The notes below the pieces were generated by a model. The model was not told the origin of the DNA, searched no databases, and was given only the letters and a program-made list of their open reading frames with translations. 54,921 nucleotides of DNA from the NCBI GenBank assembly GCA_041661865.1, contig JBAZTO010000025.1, forward strand, positions 1 to 54,921, given 5' to 3'. The stretch comes from JBAZTO01 sp041661865. GTDB lineage: Bacteria > Planctomycetota > Phycisphaerae > SM23-33. Positions 25,521 through 33,734 of the stretch are shown in pieces; the stretch's first letter is position 1; each line of letters begins with the position of its first letter. The position numbers and the translations under genes were made by a program.

Positions 25521-25919
25521 ATGGCGGGCATCAGGAGCTATCGTGATCTTCTGGTCTGGCAGCGAGGATGCGACTTGGTCAAACTGGCCTACGAACTGAC
25601 AAAGACCTTTCCAAGGGAAGAACTCTACGGCCTGGTGCAGCAACTCCGCCGGGCGGCGGTATCGGTGCCGTCAAATGTGGCGGAAGGCTATGGACGTGGC
25701 ACAAGAAAAGACTACATTCACTTCCTTCAGACTGCCCGAGGCAGCCTGTACGAAGTGGAGACCCAGGTGATCCTCGCCCAGAAGCTCGGCTATGCCACAG
25801 ACAGCCAGGCGAGGCCGTTGTCGCAACTGATTGAAGAGTCCTCGCGATTGTTGCACGGCTTGATTCTTTCGTTGCAGCGAAATGCTCAGGACAAGGGAAA
25901 TACAGAAAGGTCCAGATGA
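25521..25919 (+). CDS. Four-helix-bundle protein (S23 / 23S rRNA intervening-sequence family)
   Basis: 132 residues. YRDLLVWQRGCDLVKLAYEL, QLRRAAVSVPSNVAEGYGRG and FLQTARGSLYEVETQ are the three family signatures. Members form helical-bundle oligomers. They occur inside 23S rRNA intervening sequences in some bacteria, near diversity-generating retroelements (Avd), and most often as orphan genes like this one. Biochemical role unknown. The gene is flanked by inverted copies of a degenerate repeat (25414-25511 and 25955-25986), suggesting a gene-plus-repeat unit. No 23S rRNA or reverse transcriptase is nearby. Confidence 0.9.
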   Translation: MAGIRSYRDLLVWQRGCDLVKLAYELTKTFPREELYGLVQQLRRAAVSVPSNVAEGYGRGTRKDYIHFLQTARGSLYEVETQVILAQKLGYATDSQARPLSQLIEESSRLLHGLILSLQRNAQDKGNTERSR

Positions 25920-25954
25920 TGCGCCAGCCCTCAGCGATGGCTTGACGCAGTGAG

Positions 25955-25986
25955 CCCTGGTCCCTGGTCCCTATTCCCTGGTCCCC
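25955..25986. repeat. Inverted partner of the GGGAATA/GGGACCA array
   Basis: CCCTGGTCCCTGGTCCCTAT and onward is the reverse complement of the 25460-25490 part of the left array. Confidence 0.8.
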
Positions 25987-26023
25987 GATACTTGGCTTGA
26001 TTGAAGAAATGGAGAATACCGAA

Positions 26024-27055
26024 ATGGCATCCCATACAAAAAAGGTTCGCGTCGTCCTGATCGGCGGCAGCGGTTATGCGGGTTTTGAGGCCGTGCGGTG
26101 GCTGTTGCGGCACCCCTGTGCCGAGCTGGTGGGCATCTATGGCCCGCCGTCCGAACTGGGGCCAATGGAGAAGTTCTACCCCCTGCTGAGCAAACAGATA
26201 AAGCTCTCGCAGGAGTTGTTCGAGGCTGACAAGGTCGCCGCCGTCGGCGCCGACGTGGCCATGCTCTGCGTGCCGCACAAGGTGGCCATGAGTTACGTGC
26301 CGGCCCTGCGAAAGGCAGGCCTGCGAGTGATCGACTGGTCGGCTGACTATCGCCTCTCCGACGCAGCGGTCTACGAAAAGTGGTACAGCCCGCACACTGA
26401 CCTGCCGGGCCTGGCCGAGGCTGTGTATGGCCTGCCCGAGTACTTCGCCGCCGACATCGCCAAGGCGGGCCTGGTGGCCAACCCAGGCTGCTACCCCACC
26501 TGCGCAGCCCTGGCCCTGGCGCCGGTGCTCCAGGCCGGCCTGATACAGGCCCGCGGCATCGTGGTCAACGCCATCAGCGGCGTCAGCGGGGCCGGACGGA
26601 CTCCCAGCCTCAAGAACCACTATCCCGAGCGGAACGAAAACTTCGAGCCCTACGGCGTGGGCAATCACCGCCACATGCCCGAGATCGAGCAGACCCTGGG
26701 CAAGATCGTCGGCAAGGAAGTCACGCTGCTGTTCCAGCCGCACCTGTGCCCCATGGACCGCGGGATGCTCGCGAGCATCTACGCCGAGCCGGCGGGCAAC
26801 GTCAAGGCTGAGGATGTCCTCAACGTGCTCCAGAAGGCCTACGCCGACAAGCCCTTCGTCCGCGTGCGGACCGACACGCTGCCGGCGACCAAGTACGTCG
26901 CGGGCACGAATTTCTGCGACATCTCCGCCGCGGTGGCCAAGGGCAAGGTCATCCTCTTCAGCGCGCTGGACAACCTCATCAAGGGCGCCAGCGGCCAGGC
27001 CATCCAGAATATGAACCTCATGTTCGGCTTGGAGGAAACGGCGGGACTGTATTGA
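26024..27055 (+). CDS. argC: N-acetyl-gamma-glutamyl-phosphate reductase
   Basis: 343 residues from the ATG at 26024, which has GGAG nine bases upstream; TTG (25997) and ATG (26009) in frame are weaker. VVLIGGSGYAGFEAVRWLL is the NADP-binding loop, NPGCYPT holds the catalytic Cys, and HRHMPEIEQ and PHLCPMDRGML are conserved. It makes N-acetylglutamate semialdehyde in arginine synthesis. argJ follows about 100 bp downstream. The 5' flank carries the inverted repeat of the four-helix-bundle unit. Confidence 0.95.
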   Translation: MASHTKKVRVVLIGGSGYAGFEAVRWLLRHPCAELVGIYGPPSELGPMEKFYPLLSKQIKLSQELFEADKVAAVGADVAMLCVPHKVAMSYVPALRKAGLRVIDWSADYRLSDAAVYEKWYSPHTDLPGLAEAVYGLPEYFAADIAKAGLVANPGCYPTCAALALAPVLQAGLIQARGIVVNAISGVSGAGRTPSLKNHYPERNENFEPYGVGNHRHMPEIEQTLGKIVGKEVTLLFQPHLCPMDRGMLASIYAEPAGNVKAEDVLNVLQKAYADKPFVRVRTDTLPATKYVAGTNFCDISAAVAKGKVILFSALDNLIKGASGQAIQNMNLMFGLEETAGLY

Positions 27056-27060
27056 CACCC

Positions 27061-27145
27061 AGTGCGAAGAGCTAGGATAGTCTTGCCCACGCACTACGCA
27101 CATCGCACTTCGCACTGTTTACTACGGTAGTCCGGTATTCCGGCT
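27061..27145. repeat. Degenerate repeats between argC and argJ
   Basis: CAGTGCGAAGAGC at the left and CATCGCACTTCGCACTG at the right pair loosely; TCCGGTATTCCGG follows. Both words match repeats elsewhere (10019-10052, 24150-24215). Confidence 0.5.
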
Positions 27146-27158
27146 GAATGGAGAAACA

Positions 27159-28364
27159 ATGTCCAAGGTTCGTCACATAACAGCGCCCGCGGGGTTCGTC
27201 GCCGCCGGGATCAAGTGCGGCATCAAGGTCAGCGGCAAGGAAGACCTCGCCGTCGTCGCGTGCGAGCGTGACGCCGCCGTGGCCATCATGACCACGCGGA
27301 ACCAGGTCTTCGGCGAGCCGGTGCGCTACTGCCGGGACATCCTGCCCAAGAACTTCGGCACGGCCCGCGCGATCGTCATCAACTCCGGCTGCTCCAACGT
27401 CTGCACCGGGCAGGCCGGCTACAAGGACGCGGTGAAGATGGCCTCGGCCACGGCGGCCGAACTGGGAACCACGGCCCAGAAGGTGCTGGTGGCCTCCACC
27501 GGCGTCATCGGCCATCGCCTGCCGATGGACAAGATCCTCAAGGGAATCCCGCGGGCAGTGTCGCAACTGGGCACAGGCAACGATTCCCTCGCCCTCCGCG
27601 CGATCATGACCACCGACACGCGGGAGAAGTACGCCGTCGCGCGGACGACCCTCGGCGGCAAGACCGTCACGGTGGGCGGCATGGTCAAGGGCGCCGGCAT
27701 GATCGCCCCGTCGATGGCCACCATGATCTGCGTGCTGACGACCGACCTGGCCGCCTCGCCGGCGGTCCTGCACAAGGCCCTCAAGCAGACCATCGACTCC
27801 AGCCTCAACGCCGTCACGATCGACTCGGACACCTCCACCTCCGACACGGCTGTCCTCCTGGCCTCCGGCGCGGCAGGCAACAAACCGCTGGCCGCCGGGT
27901 CGGCAGACTTCAAGAAATTCGTCAAGGCCCTGGCCGAGGTGCTGGCCCAACTGGCCCGTGCGGTGGCCGCCGACGGCGAAGGCGCCACCAAGCTCATCAC
28001 CATCAACGTCCGCGGGGCCCGCTCAGCCGCCGAGGCGGAAATCGCCGCAAAGTCCGTCGCCAACTCCCCGCTCTTCAAGTGTGCCGTCCACGGCGGAGAC
28101 CCCAACTGGGGCCGCATCGCCTCGGCGCTGGGCAAATCGGCCGCCAAGGTCGATCCGGCCAAACTGGTCATTCGCGTCGGCGGAGTGACGATCTTCGCCC
28201 GCGGCCGAGGGCTGGACTTCGACCTCAAGAAGGTCCAGCAGCACCTCAAGGGCAAAGACGTACACGTGGCGGCCGACCTGGGCCTGGGCAAGGGCAGCTA
28301 TACCGCCATTACCTGCGACCTGTCGCGCGAGTACATCACGATCAACGCAGATTATCATACGTAG
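27159..28364 (+). CDS. argJ: Bifunctional ornithine acetyltransferase / N-acetylglutamate synthase
   Basis: 401 residues, ATG with GGAGA upstream. KGAGMIAPSMATM contains the autocleavage site; A187/T188 fits the known split that frees the N-terminal Thr nucleophile. DSDTSTSDT, GGDPNWGRI and the C-terminal YITINADYHT are conserved. It recycles acetyl from N-acetylornithine to glutamate in the cyclic arginine pathway and fits next to argC. Whether it also uses acetyl-CoA cannot be judged by eye. Confidence 0.95.
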   Translation: MSKVRHITAPAGFVAAGIKCGIKVSGKEDLAVVACERDAAVAIMTTRNQVFGEPVRYCRDILPKNFGTARAIVINSGCSNVCTGQAGYKDAVKMASATAAELGTTAQKVLVASTGVIGHRLPMDKILKGIPRAVSQLGTGNDSLALRAIMTTDTREKYAVARTTLGGKTVTVGGMVKGAGMIAPSMATMICVLTTDLAASPAVLHKALKQTIDSSLNAVTIDSDTSTSDTAVLLASGAAGNKPLAAGSADFKKFVKALAEVLAQLARAVAADGEGATKLITINVRGARSAAEAEIAAKSVANSPLFKCAVHGGDPNWGRIASALGKSAAKVDPAKLVIRVGGVTIFARGRGLDFDLKKVQQHLKGKDVHVAADLGLGKGSYTAITCDLSREYITINADYHT

Positions 28365-28466
28365 CCGATTGACTTAGCGTTGTGCGCGCAGTCGTCGCAG
28401 ACGGTATATCTTGCCAGCCTTGCCGACTAAACAACACAACTATTTATTTTTTGGCAAGTTAAGGGC
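28365..28466. other. Gap after argJ
   Basis: AT-richer than its surroundings. CTTGCCA near 28411 and TGGCAAG near 28452 can pair across about 35 bases; the T-rich tract lies before, not after, the second arm. No gene seen. Confidence 0.4.
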
Positions 28467-28494
28467 TTTACAAACGGCGCATTCGCGATAGAAT
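28467..28494 (+). promoter_or_regulatory. Promoter of the 24-codon ORF
   Basis: TTTACA (28467-28472), 16-bp spacer, TAGAAT (28489-28494). Confidence 0.6.
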
Positions 28495-28539
28495 TAAAGT
28501 CTGTCCTATGTGATTTGATTGCCCTTGGAGGTAATCTCG

Positions 28540-28614
28540 ATGGCACGGGCTGAATATCAGCGGAAGTTCAGGATGGTCTTGTTCATCCTCCTCAGCTTCG
28601 CCGCTATGTGCTGA
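28540..28614 (+). CDS. Candidate 24-residue membrane microprotein
   Basis: The ATG at 28540 is preceded by GGAGG at eight bases. The translation is MARAEYQRKFR, then a hydrophobic segment MVLFILLSFAAMC, then TGA. The short ORF has a promoter upstream and an intrinsic terminator 24 bases downstream, making a complete isolated transcription unit. The basic N-terminus and hydrophobic C-terminus suit a single-span inner-membrane peptide with a final Cys. It could instead be a leader peptide, a type I toxin, or part of a functional RNA. I recognise no family. Confidence 0.6.
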   Translation: MARAEYQRKFRMVLFILLSFAAMC

Positions 28615-28637
28615 GCGACTGTTGAAGCACTCTCAAT

Positions 28638-28669
28638 CAGGCTTGCCGCGCGCAAGCCTGTTTTATTTT
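28638..28669 (+). terminator. Terminator of the 24-codon unit
   Basis: Perfect 9-bp stem CAGGCTTGC/GCAAGCCTG, 5-base loop, then TTTTATTTT. Confidence 0.9.
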
Positions 28670-28734
28670 CACCTCTCTCCGGTTAGACTCTCCGGCAACA
28701 GGCATCACTTCAGCGTCAACTTTCATGGATAGCC

Positions 28735-30558
28735 GTGAGCAACGCAGATAAGTCGAAGAAGAACCCTACGCGGCAAGGCCCGTCCAAGCGAGCCGTCGCC
28801 GAGTCATGCGCATCGCCGGCCTCAGCGGAGCGTCGCCGAGTCCTGCTGGGGGCCGCCGTCATCGTGGTGGTGGGAATCCTCGCCTATCTGCCGTTCATGG
28901 AAAACCAGTTCATCTGGGACGACGATTTTTACGTCACCGACAATCACACCCTCAAAGATCTCGCGGGCCTGCGAAGCATCTGGCTGGATCCCAAGTCCAC
29001 GCCGCAGTACTACCCGCTGGTTCACACGACCTTCTGGGTCGAGTACCACCTCTGGGAGCTCGACCCCCGCGGTTATCATGCCGTCAACATCATGCTGCAC
29101 TTGGCCTCTTCCATTCTGCTTTGGCGATTGCTGGCGAGCCTGGGCGTTCCGGGCGCATGGCTGGCGGGGGTCATCTTCGCGGTCCATCCGGTGCAGGTGG
29201 AGTCCGTCGCCTGGATCACCGAGCGGAAGAACGTGCTGTCGGGGCTTTTCTACCTGCTGGCAGCCGGGGCGTACCTGCGGTTCAGCCCTCCGACGCCCGA
29301 GCCGCCCGCCAGGCGTCGCTGGGGCTATTACGCCCTTTCCTTCGGCCTGCTGCTGGCGGCCCTGCTGAGCAAGACCGTCACCTGCACGCTGCCGGCGGCA
29401 CTGCTGCTGGTGCTGTGGTGGAAACGCAGGAAGCTGGATTGGCGCGACGTGGCGGCGCTGGCGCCGATGATGCTGATCGGGGCCGCCATGGGCCTGTTCA
29501 CCGCCTACATCGAAAAGACGCACGTCGGGGCCACGGGAACCGAGTGGCAGCTCTCGGTGGGCGAACGCTTCATCGTCGCCGGCCGGGCCTTGTGGTTCTA
29601 CGTGGGCAAACTGCTGGCGCCCTACCCGCTGGTCTTCATATACCCCAGGTGGGCAATCAACGGGGCCATTTGGTGGCAGTACGTGTTCCCCGTTTCGGCG
29701 GCCGCCGCGATCGTCGCCGTGCTGGTCCTGCGCAAGCGGATCGGCAAAGGCCCGGCGGTGGCGGTGCTCTTCTTCGCCGGTACGCTGCTGCCGGCCCTGG
29801 GATTCATCAACGTCTACCCGATGCGTTATTCCTACGTGGCCGACCATTTCCAATACCTGGCCTGCATCGGGATGATCGCCCTCTTCGCGGCCATCGTGTG
29901 GACGCTTCGTGCCGCCGCCTCCCCTCGCGGGCGATGGATCATCAGCAGCCTGGTCAGCCTGGCCGTGGCGACACTGATGCTCGTGACCATGCTGCGGGCG
30001 CCAGCCTACCGGGACGTCATTGCCCTTTGGGAGGATGTCCTCAAGACCAACGACTGCATCATTGCCCACGGCAATCTCGCGGGCGAGCTCTTCAAGCAGC
30101 GGCAGGTGGAGCGGGCGTATGAACATTACGCCGCGGTGCTGCGGCTCTCCCCGGCTGAGGCGCCCGGCCAGAATGGCGTCGGCTCCGCGCTCTTTCAGAT
30201 GCACAAGCCCGAACAGGCCCTGCCTTATCTCCGCGAGGCCGTCCGCCTCAAACCCGACAATGCCGGCTATCGCCTCAACCTGGGCACCGCTTACCAGCAG
30301 TTGAATCGATTGGAGGAGGCCGCCGAACAATACTCCACAGCCATCCAGTTGAAACCCACCGCTGAAGCCTATTTCAAGTATGCCAACATCCTGACCCGTA
30401 TGAGAAAGCTCGACGCCGCCATCGCCGCCCTTGAAAAGTCCGTGCAAATGGACCCCAGCGACCCCACGGCCGCTGGGATATTGAGGCAACTCAAGCAGGC
30501 ACGGGCCTCCGGCGCGGCGCCGGACTCAACCACGCCCGCCCCGCCGCCCGGGCAATAG
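28735..30558 (+). CDS. Polytopic membrane protein with C-terminal TPRs (TMTC/DUF1736-like)
   Basis: 607 residues, GTG start. After a basic N-terminus there are about ten hydrophobic segments (about 37-55 up to about 415). The first loop has FIWDDDFYVTDNHTL and further on AVHPVQVESVAWITERKNVL, both typical of the bacterial relatives of eukaryotic TMTC proteins (GT-C fold glycosyltransferases). Residues about 430-590 are three to four TPR units (A.EHYAAVLRLSPAE, LPYLREAVRLKPDN, AEQYSTAIQLKP). It is probably a membrane O-glycosyltransferase using a lipid-linked sugar; the DD pair in loop 1 would be catalytic. It stands alone. Confidence 0.85.
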   Translation: MSNADKSKKNPTRQGPSKRAVAESCASPASAERRRVLLGAAVIVVVGILAYLPFMENQFIWDDDFYVTDNHTLKDLAGLRSIWLDPKSTPQYYPLVHTTFWVEYHLWELDPRGYHAVNIMLHLASSILLWRLLASLGVPGAWLAGVIFAVHPVQVESVAWITERKNVLSGLFYLLAAGAYLRFSPPTPEPPARRRWGYYALSFGLLLAALLSKTVTCTLPAALLLVLWWKRRKLDWRDVAALAPMMLIGAAMGLFTAYIEKTHVGATGTEWQLSVGERFIVAGRALWFYVGKLLAPYPLVFIYPRWAINGAIWWQYVFPVSAAAAIVAVLVLRKRIGKGPAVAVLFFAGTLLPALGFINVYPMRYSYVADHFQYLACIGMIALFAAIVWTLRAAASPRGRWIISSLVSLAVATLMLVTMLRAPAYRDVIALWEDVLKTNDCIIAHGNLAGELFKQRQVERAYEHYAAVLRLSPAEAPGQNGVGSALFQMHKPEQALPYLREAVRLKPDNAGYRLNLGTAYQQLNRLEEAAEQYSTAIQLKPTAEAYFKYANILTRMRKLDAAIAALEKSVQMDPSDPTAAGILRQLKQARASGAAPDSTTPAPPPGQ

Positions 30559-30619
30559 CCATCCGATTGGGCGACAACGGCCCAGGCCATAACCTGCGCG
30601 TACCCGCCGGACGATCCGC

Positions 30620-31696
30620 CTATTCGGCCTTCTCGGCCTTCTTGGCTACGACGGGAGGCGCGACCTTCTTCATGATCGCGGCGCGAATTTCCTCCGTCAG
30701 GTCCGCGTTGGCCATCAGGAAGTTCTTGGTGTTCTCGCGTCCCTGTCCCAGCCGCACGTCGCCGTAGCTGAACCAAGCCCCCTGCTTGTCGATGATCTCG
30801 TGCGTGACGGCCAGGTCCACCAGGTCGCCGTGGTAGCTGATGCCCGAATCGAACATGATGTCCAACTCGGTGGACCTGAACGGCGGGGCCACCTTGTTCT
30901 TGACCACCCGCACTCGCACCCGCGAGCCGATGGCCTCCTCGCCTTCCTTGATGGTATTCACGCGGCGGACGTCCAGACGCACCGAACTGTAGAACTTCAG
31001 GGCGTTGCCGCCGGGGGTCGTCTCGGGGTTGCCGAACATCACGCCGATCTTCATGCGGATCTGGTTGATGAAGAGCACGCAGGTTCGACTCTTGCTGATG
31101 GCCCCCACGAGCTTTCGCATGGCCTGGCTCATGAGCCTGGCCTGTAGGCCCATGTGCTGGTCGCCCATCTCGCCCTCGATCTCAGCTTTAGGTATCAGCG
31201 CCGCCACCGAGTCCACCACCACCACATCGACGGCATTGGATCGTACCAGCAGCTCGCAGATTTCAAGTGCCTGCTCGCCGGTGTCGGGCTGGGAGATGAG
31301 CAACTGCTCGATGTCCACGCCCAGCTTGCGGGCCCAGGTGGGGTCCAGGGCGTGCTCGGCGTCGATGAAGGCCGCCACGCCGCCCAGCCTCTGCGCGCCG
31401 GCGATCATGTGCAGGGCCAGGGTGGTCTTGCCCGAGCCTTCGGGGCCGAACAGTTCGCAGATTCGGCCGCGGGGAATGCCCGCCCCGCCCAAGGCCAGGT
31501 CCAGGCTCAACGCGCCGGTCGGAATGCCCGCCACGGAGACGATCTGGTCCTCGGCCAGCTTCATGATGCTGCCGACGCCATAGTTCTTCTCGATCTGCTT
31601 CAAGGCCGCGTCGAGCGCCTTCTCGCGGCGGTCCGCCGTGGCGGCTGCGTCGCGTTCCTTGGCGTCTTCCCCAACCTTCCGTGGTGTCTTGGCCAT
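30620..31696 (-). CDS. recA: Recombinase RecA
   Basis: 358 residues, ATG with AAGGAG seven bases upstream. Walker A GPEGSGKT, Walker B VVVVDSVAAL, INQIRMKIGVMFGNPETTPGG (loop L2 region) and the C-terminal GQGRENTKNFL are all conserved. It forms filaments on single-stranded DNA for strand exchange and activates LexA cleavage. No intein is present. About 150 bp upstream the minus strand has TTGACC and a short GTACAGTAC palindrome, but I cannot assign a LexA box. The N-terminal 25 residues are Lys/Arg/Ala/Asp-rich. Confidence 0.98.
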   Translation of the reverse strand: MAKTPRKVGEDAKERDAAATADRREKALDAALKQIEKNYGVGSIMKLAEDQIVSVAGIPTGALSLDLALGGAGIPRGRICELFGPEGSGKTTLALHMIAGAQRLGGVAAFIDAEHALDPTWARKLGVDIEQLLISQPDTGEQALEICELLVRSNAVDVVVVDSVAALIPKAEIEGEMGDQHMGLQARLMSQAMRKLVGAISKSRTCVLFINQIRMKIGVMFGNPETTPGGNALKFYSSVRLDVRRVNTIKEGEEAIGSRVRVRVVKNKVAPPFRSTELDIMFDSGISYHGDLVDLAVTHEIIDKQGAWFSYGDVRLGQGRENTKNFLMANADLTEEIRAAIMKKVAPPVVAKKAEKAE

Positions 31697-31864
31697 GCCC
31701 GTTCTCCTTCAAGGTCGATGCTGGTCGTTTGATTTCTTTCGTACTGCCCGAGGCACTATCGCATGCCCACGGGGGCAGTTCAAGGCCTGTCCGAGTACTG
31801 TACGGTATCTGTTCGGTCAACGCAATGGGAAAACTTCAGAAAAAAATCGGAGGTCAACAGGTAC

Positions 31865-31912
31865 CACAGGCGTCTCGCCTGTGATTACGGGGCCACAGCC
31901 GAGACGGCTGTG
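31865..31912. repeat. Paired-hairpin repeat between recA and thpR
   Basis: Hairpin 1 CACAGGCGTCTCGCCTGTG (31865-31883) and hairpin 2 CACAGCCGAGACGGCTGTG (31894-31912), the latter extended by GGGGC/GCCCC. Loops TCT and AGA are complementary. Hairpin 2 is the inverted form of hairpin 1 with one stem pair swapped G-C to C-G. Confidence 0.85.
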
Positions 31913-31923
31913 GCCCCGACGGA

Positions 31924-32490
31924 TCAGCCGCCCAGGGGCGCGTGGGCCAGGGGCGTGTAGATGGGGCCTTCGCTGGTCAGTTGGCTGGTGTAGGCGACCA
32001 CCTCCTCGGCGTGCTGAACCCCGAAGTCCATCTCCGCCATCGCCGCCACAGCCGAGCGGAAGCGGGCCGCCTGCGAGGCGAACTTGACCCGCCCCAGCGT
32101 CACGTGCGGGCGGAAGCCGCGCTCTTCCTGCCGCAGGCCCAGGCTGCCCATCGCGTCGGCGAGGTTTTCCTGCAACTGCCGCAGGCGTCCGCTGGACTCG
32201 GTGATGCCCGCCCAGGTCATGCGCAGTTGCCCCCGCGGCGGCACAGCCAGCAGGCCGCGAAGGGCGAAGTCGAAGGGCTCGGTCGCGTCGGCCACCTCGG
32301 TCATCATCGCGCAGAGGTCGGCGAGCCGTTCGTCGGCCACGTCGCCCAGGAAGAGCAAGGTCACGTGGAGGTTGCCTGCCTCGACGGCCTTGACGCTGGC
32401 CCCGCAGTCGGCCAATTGCCGCTGGGCTGAGACCAATCGCCTGCGTATCGGCTCATCCAGGTCCAGGGCAAGGAATGTCCGAATCGCCAT
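31924..32490 (-). CDS. thpR: RNA 2',3'-cyclic phosphodiesterase (LigT/ThpR)
   Basis: 188 residues, ATG with GAGG eight bases upstream. The two HxTx motifs of the 2H phosphoesterase superfamily are present: HVTLLFLG and HVTLGRVK. FLALDLDEPIRR at the start is typical of ThpR. Known activity is opening of 2',3'-cyclic phosphates on RNA ends. Flanked on both sides by paired-hairpin repeats. Confidence 0.92.
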   Translation of the reverse strand: MAIRTFLALDLDEPIRRRLVSAQRQLADCGASVKAVEAGNLHVTLLFLGDVADERLADLCAMMTEVADATEPFDFALRGLLAVPPRGQLRMTWAGITESSGRLRQLQENLADAMGSLGLRQEERGFRPHVTLGRVKFASQAARFRSAVAAMAEMDFGVQHAEEVVAYTSQLTSEGPIYTPLAHAPLGG

Positions 32491-32515
32491 GCTTGGCGCC
32501 TCGCATACGAGGTAG

Positions 32516-32636
32516 CACAGGCGTCTGGCCTGTGAACTCTGGTACCACAGGCGTCTCGCCTGTGACTACGGGGCCACAGCCGAGACGGCTGTGGTACCAA
32601 TGCCTGCGAATACACGCCACAGCCGAGACGGCTGTG
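32516..32636. repeat. Cluster of four hairpin repeats between thpR and the PfkB gene
   Basis: Two type-1 hairpins (32516-32534, loop region GTCTG; 32546-32564, CACAGGCGTCTCGCCTGTG) and two type-2 hairpins (32575-32593 and 32618-32636, both CACAGCCGAGACGGCTGTG). GGTAC/GTACC flanks let the cluster fold on itself. Confidence 0.85.
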
Positions 32637-32655
32637 GTACCAACGGGCCCTGCCG

Positions 32656-33564
32656 CTAGAAGTCTATGCTGCCTCTGAGGTCCGACATCCGTGTCTCGAT
32701 ATCATCCCGCGTCGCCCGCATCAGGGCCTGGAGGGAAAAGTCCTCCAGTTCGATGCTGGCCGTGACGGTGCCGTAGGCGACGGCCTTGCGGAGGGTGGCC
32801 GCATCGACCTTGTCGGCCTGGGCCAGGTGCCCCATCATCGCGCCGGCGAAGCTGTCGCCCGCGCCGGTGGGGTCCACCACTCGCCGGCTGGGATAGCCCG
32901 GCAGCGGATAGACCCGGTCGCCCAGGAACAGCAGGCTGCCGTGCTCGCCCTTCTTGATCACCACGAAGTGGCGAACGCCCAGTTCCAGGACGGCAAAGCC
33001 CGCCTCGACGAGGTTGCCGACGCCCGTCAGCGTCTTGGCCTCGGAATCGTTGAGTACCAGGCCGTCGAGACTGCCCAGCAGCTTGCCCAGCGAGGCCCGC
33101 TCGCCGTTGATCCACAGGTCCATCGTGTCGGCCACCACCAGGCCCGGATCGCTGAGCTTGCCCAGTATTTCCATCTGTAGCTCGGGGTGGCTGTTGGCCA
33201 GGAAGATGTAGCGGCTGTCGCGGAAGCACGCGGGGATTTGCGGCCCCTTCTCGCCCAGCACGCCCAGTTGGACGGCCACCGTGTCGCGGTTGTTGACGTC
33301 GCTGTGGTAGCGGCCGTGCCAGCGGAAGGTCTTGCTGCCGCGGCGGACCTCCAGGCCCGACAGGTCGATGCGGGCGTTGTCCTCCAGCGGCTTAAGGAAG
33401 CCGGGGGGGCAGTCCTCCCCCACCACGCCGACCAAGCGAACCGGCGAAAAAAAACTCGCGGCGTATGCAAAGTACACCGCCGAGCCACCCACCGCGTCGA
33501 CCACCTTGCCGCTGGGCGCCTCGACCGTATCGATCCCGATGCTTCCGGTGACTAATAGACTCAT
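32656..33564 (-). CDS. PfkB-family carbohydrate kinase
   Basis: 302 residues from the ATG at 33564, with TGAGG about 12 bases upstream; the ATG at 33576 would sit on that Shine-Dalgarno. Ribokinase fold with the VGGSAVYFAYAASFFS substrate region, LNDSEAKTLTG, and the DPTGAGDSFAGAMMG anion hole/catalytic Asp motif near residue 245. It phosphorylates a sugar or nucleoside with ATP. The particular substrate cannot be read; nothing adjacent defines a pathway. Confidence 0.88.
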   Translation of the reverse strand: MSLLVTGSIGIDTVEAPSGKVVDAVGGSAVYFAYAASFFSPVRLVGVVGEDCPPGFLKPLEDNARIDLSGLEVRRGSKTFRWHGRYHSDVNNRDTVAVQLGVLGEKGPQIPACFRDSRYIFLANSHPELQMEILGKLSDPGLVVADTMDLWINGERASLGKLLGSLDGLVLNDSEAKTLTGVGNLVEAGFAVLELGVRHFVVIKKGEHGSLLFLGDRVYPLPGYPSRRVVDPTGAGDSFAGAMMGHLAQADKVDAATLRKAVAYGTVTASIELEDFSLQALMRATRDDIETRMSDLRGSIDF

Positions 33565-33734
33565 CGTGCTGACCATCCTCAGGTTGGACTGTGAGGTGGC
33601 ATGGTAACAAATCGCCGCCGGAGGGTAAAGTCAGACAATGGACCGGGCGCCACAGTGTTCCGGGCCGGTCGGGGAAAGCGGAGGGAGCGCAAAGAGGGAG
33701 CGAGCGGCGCCGTCAGCGCCAAGCTACGGCGCGG

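Noticed and set aside
31697..31860. LexA box upstream of recA
   Set aside because: A short GTACAGTAC palindrome is present, but it matches no LexA site I know, so I did not call one.
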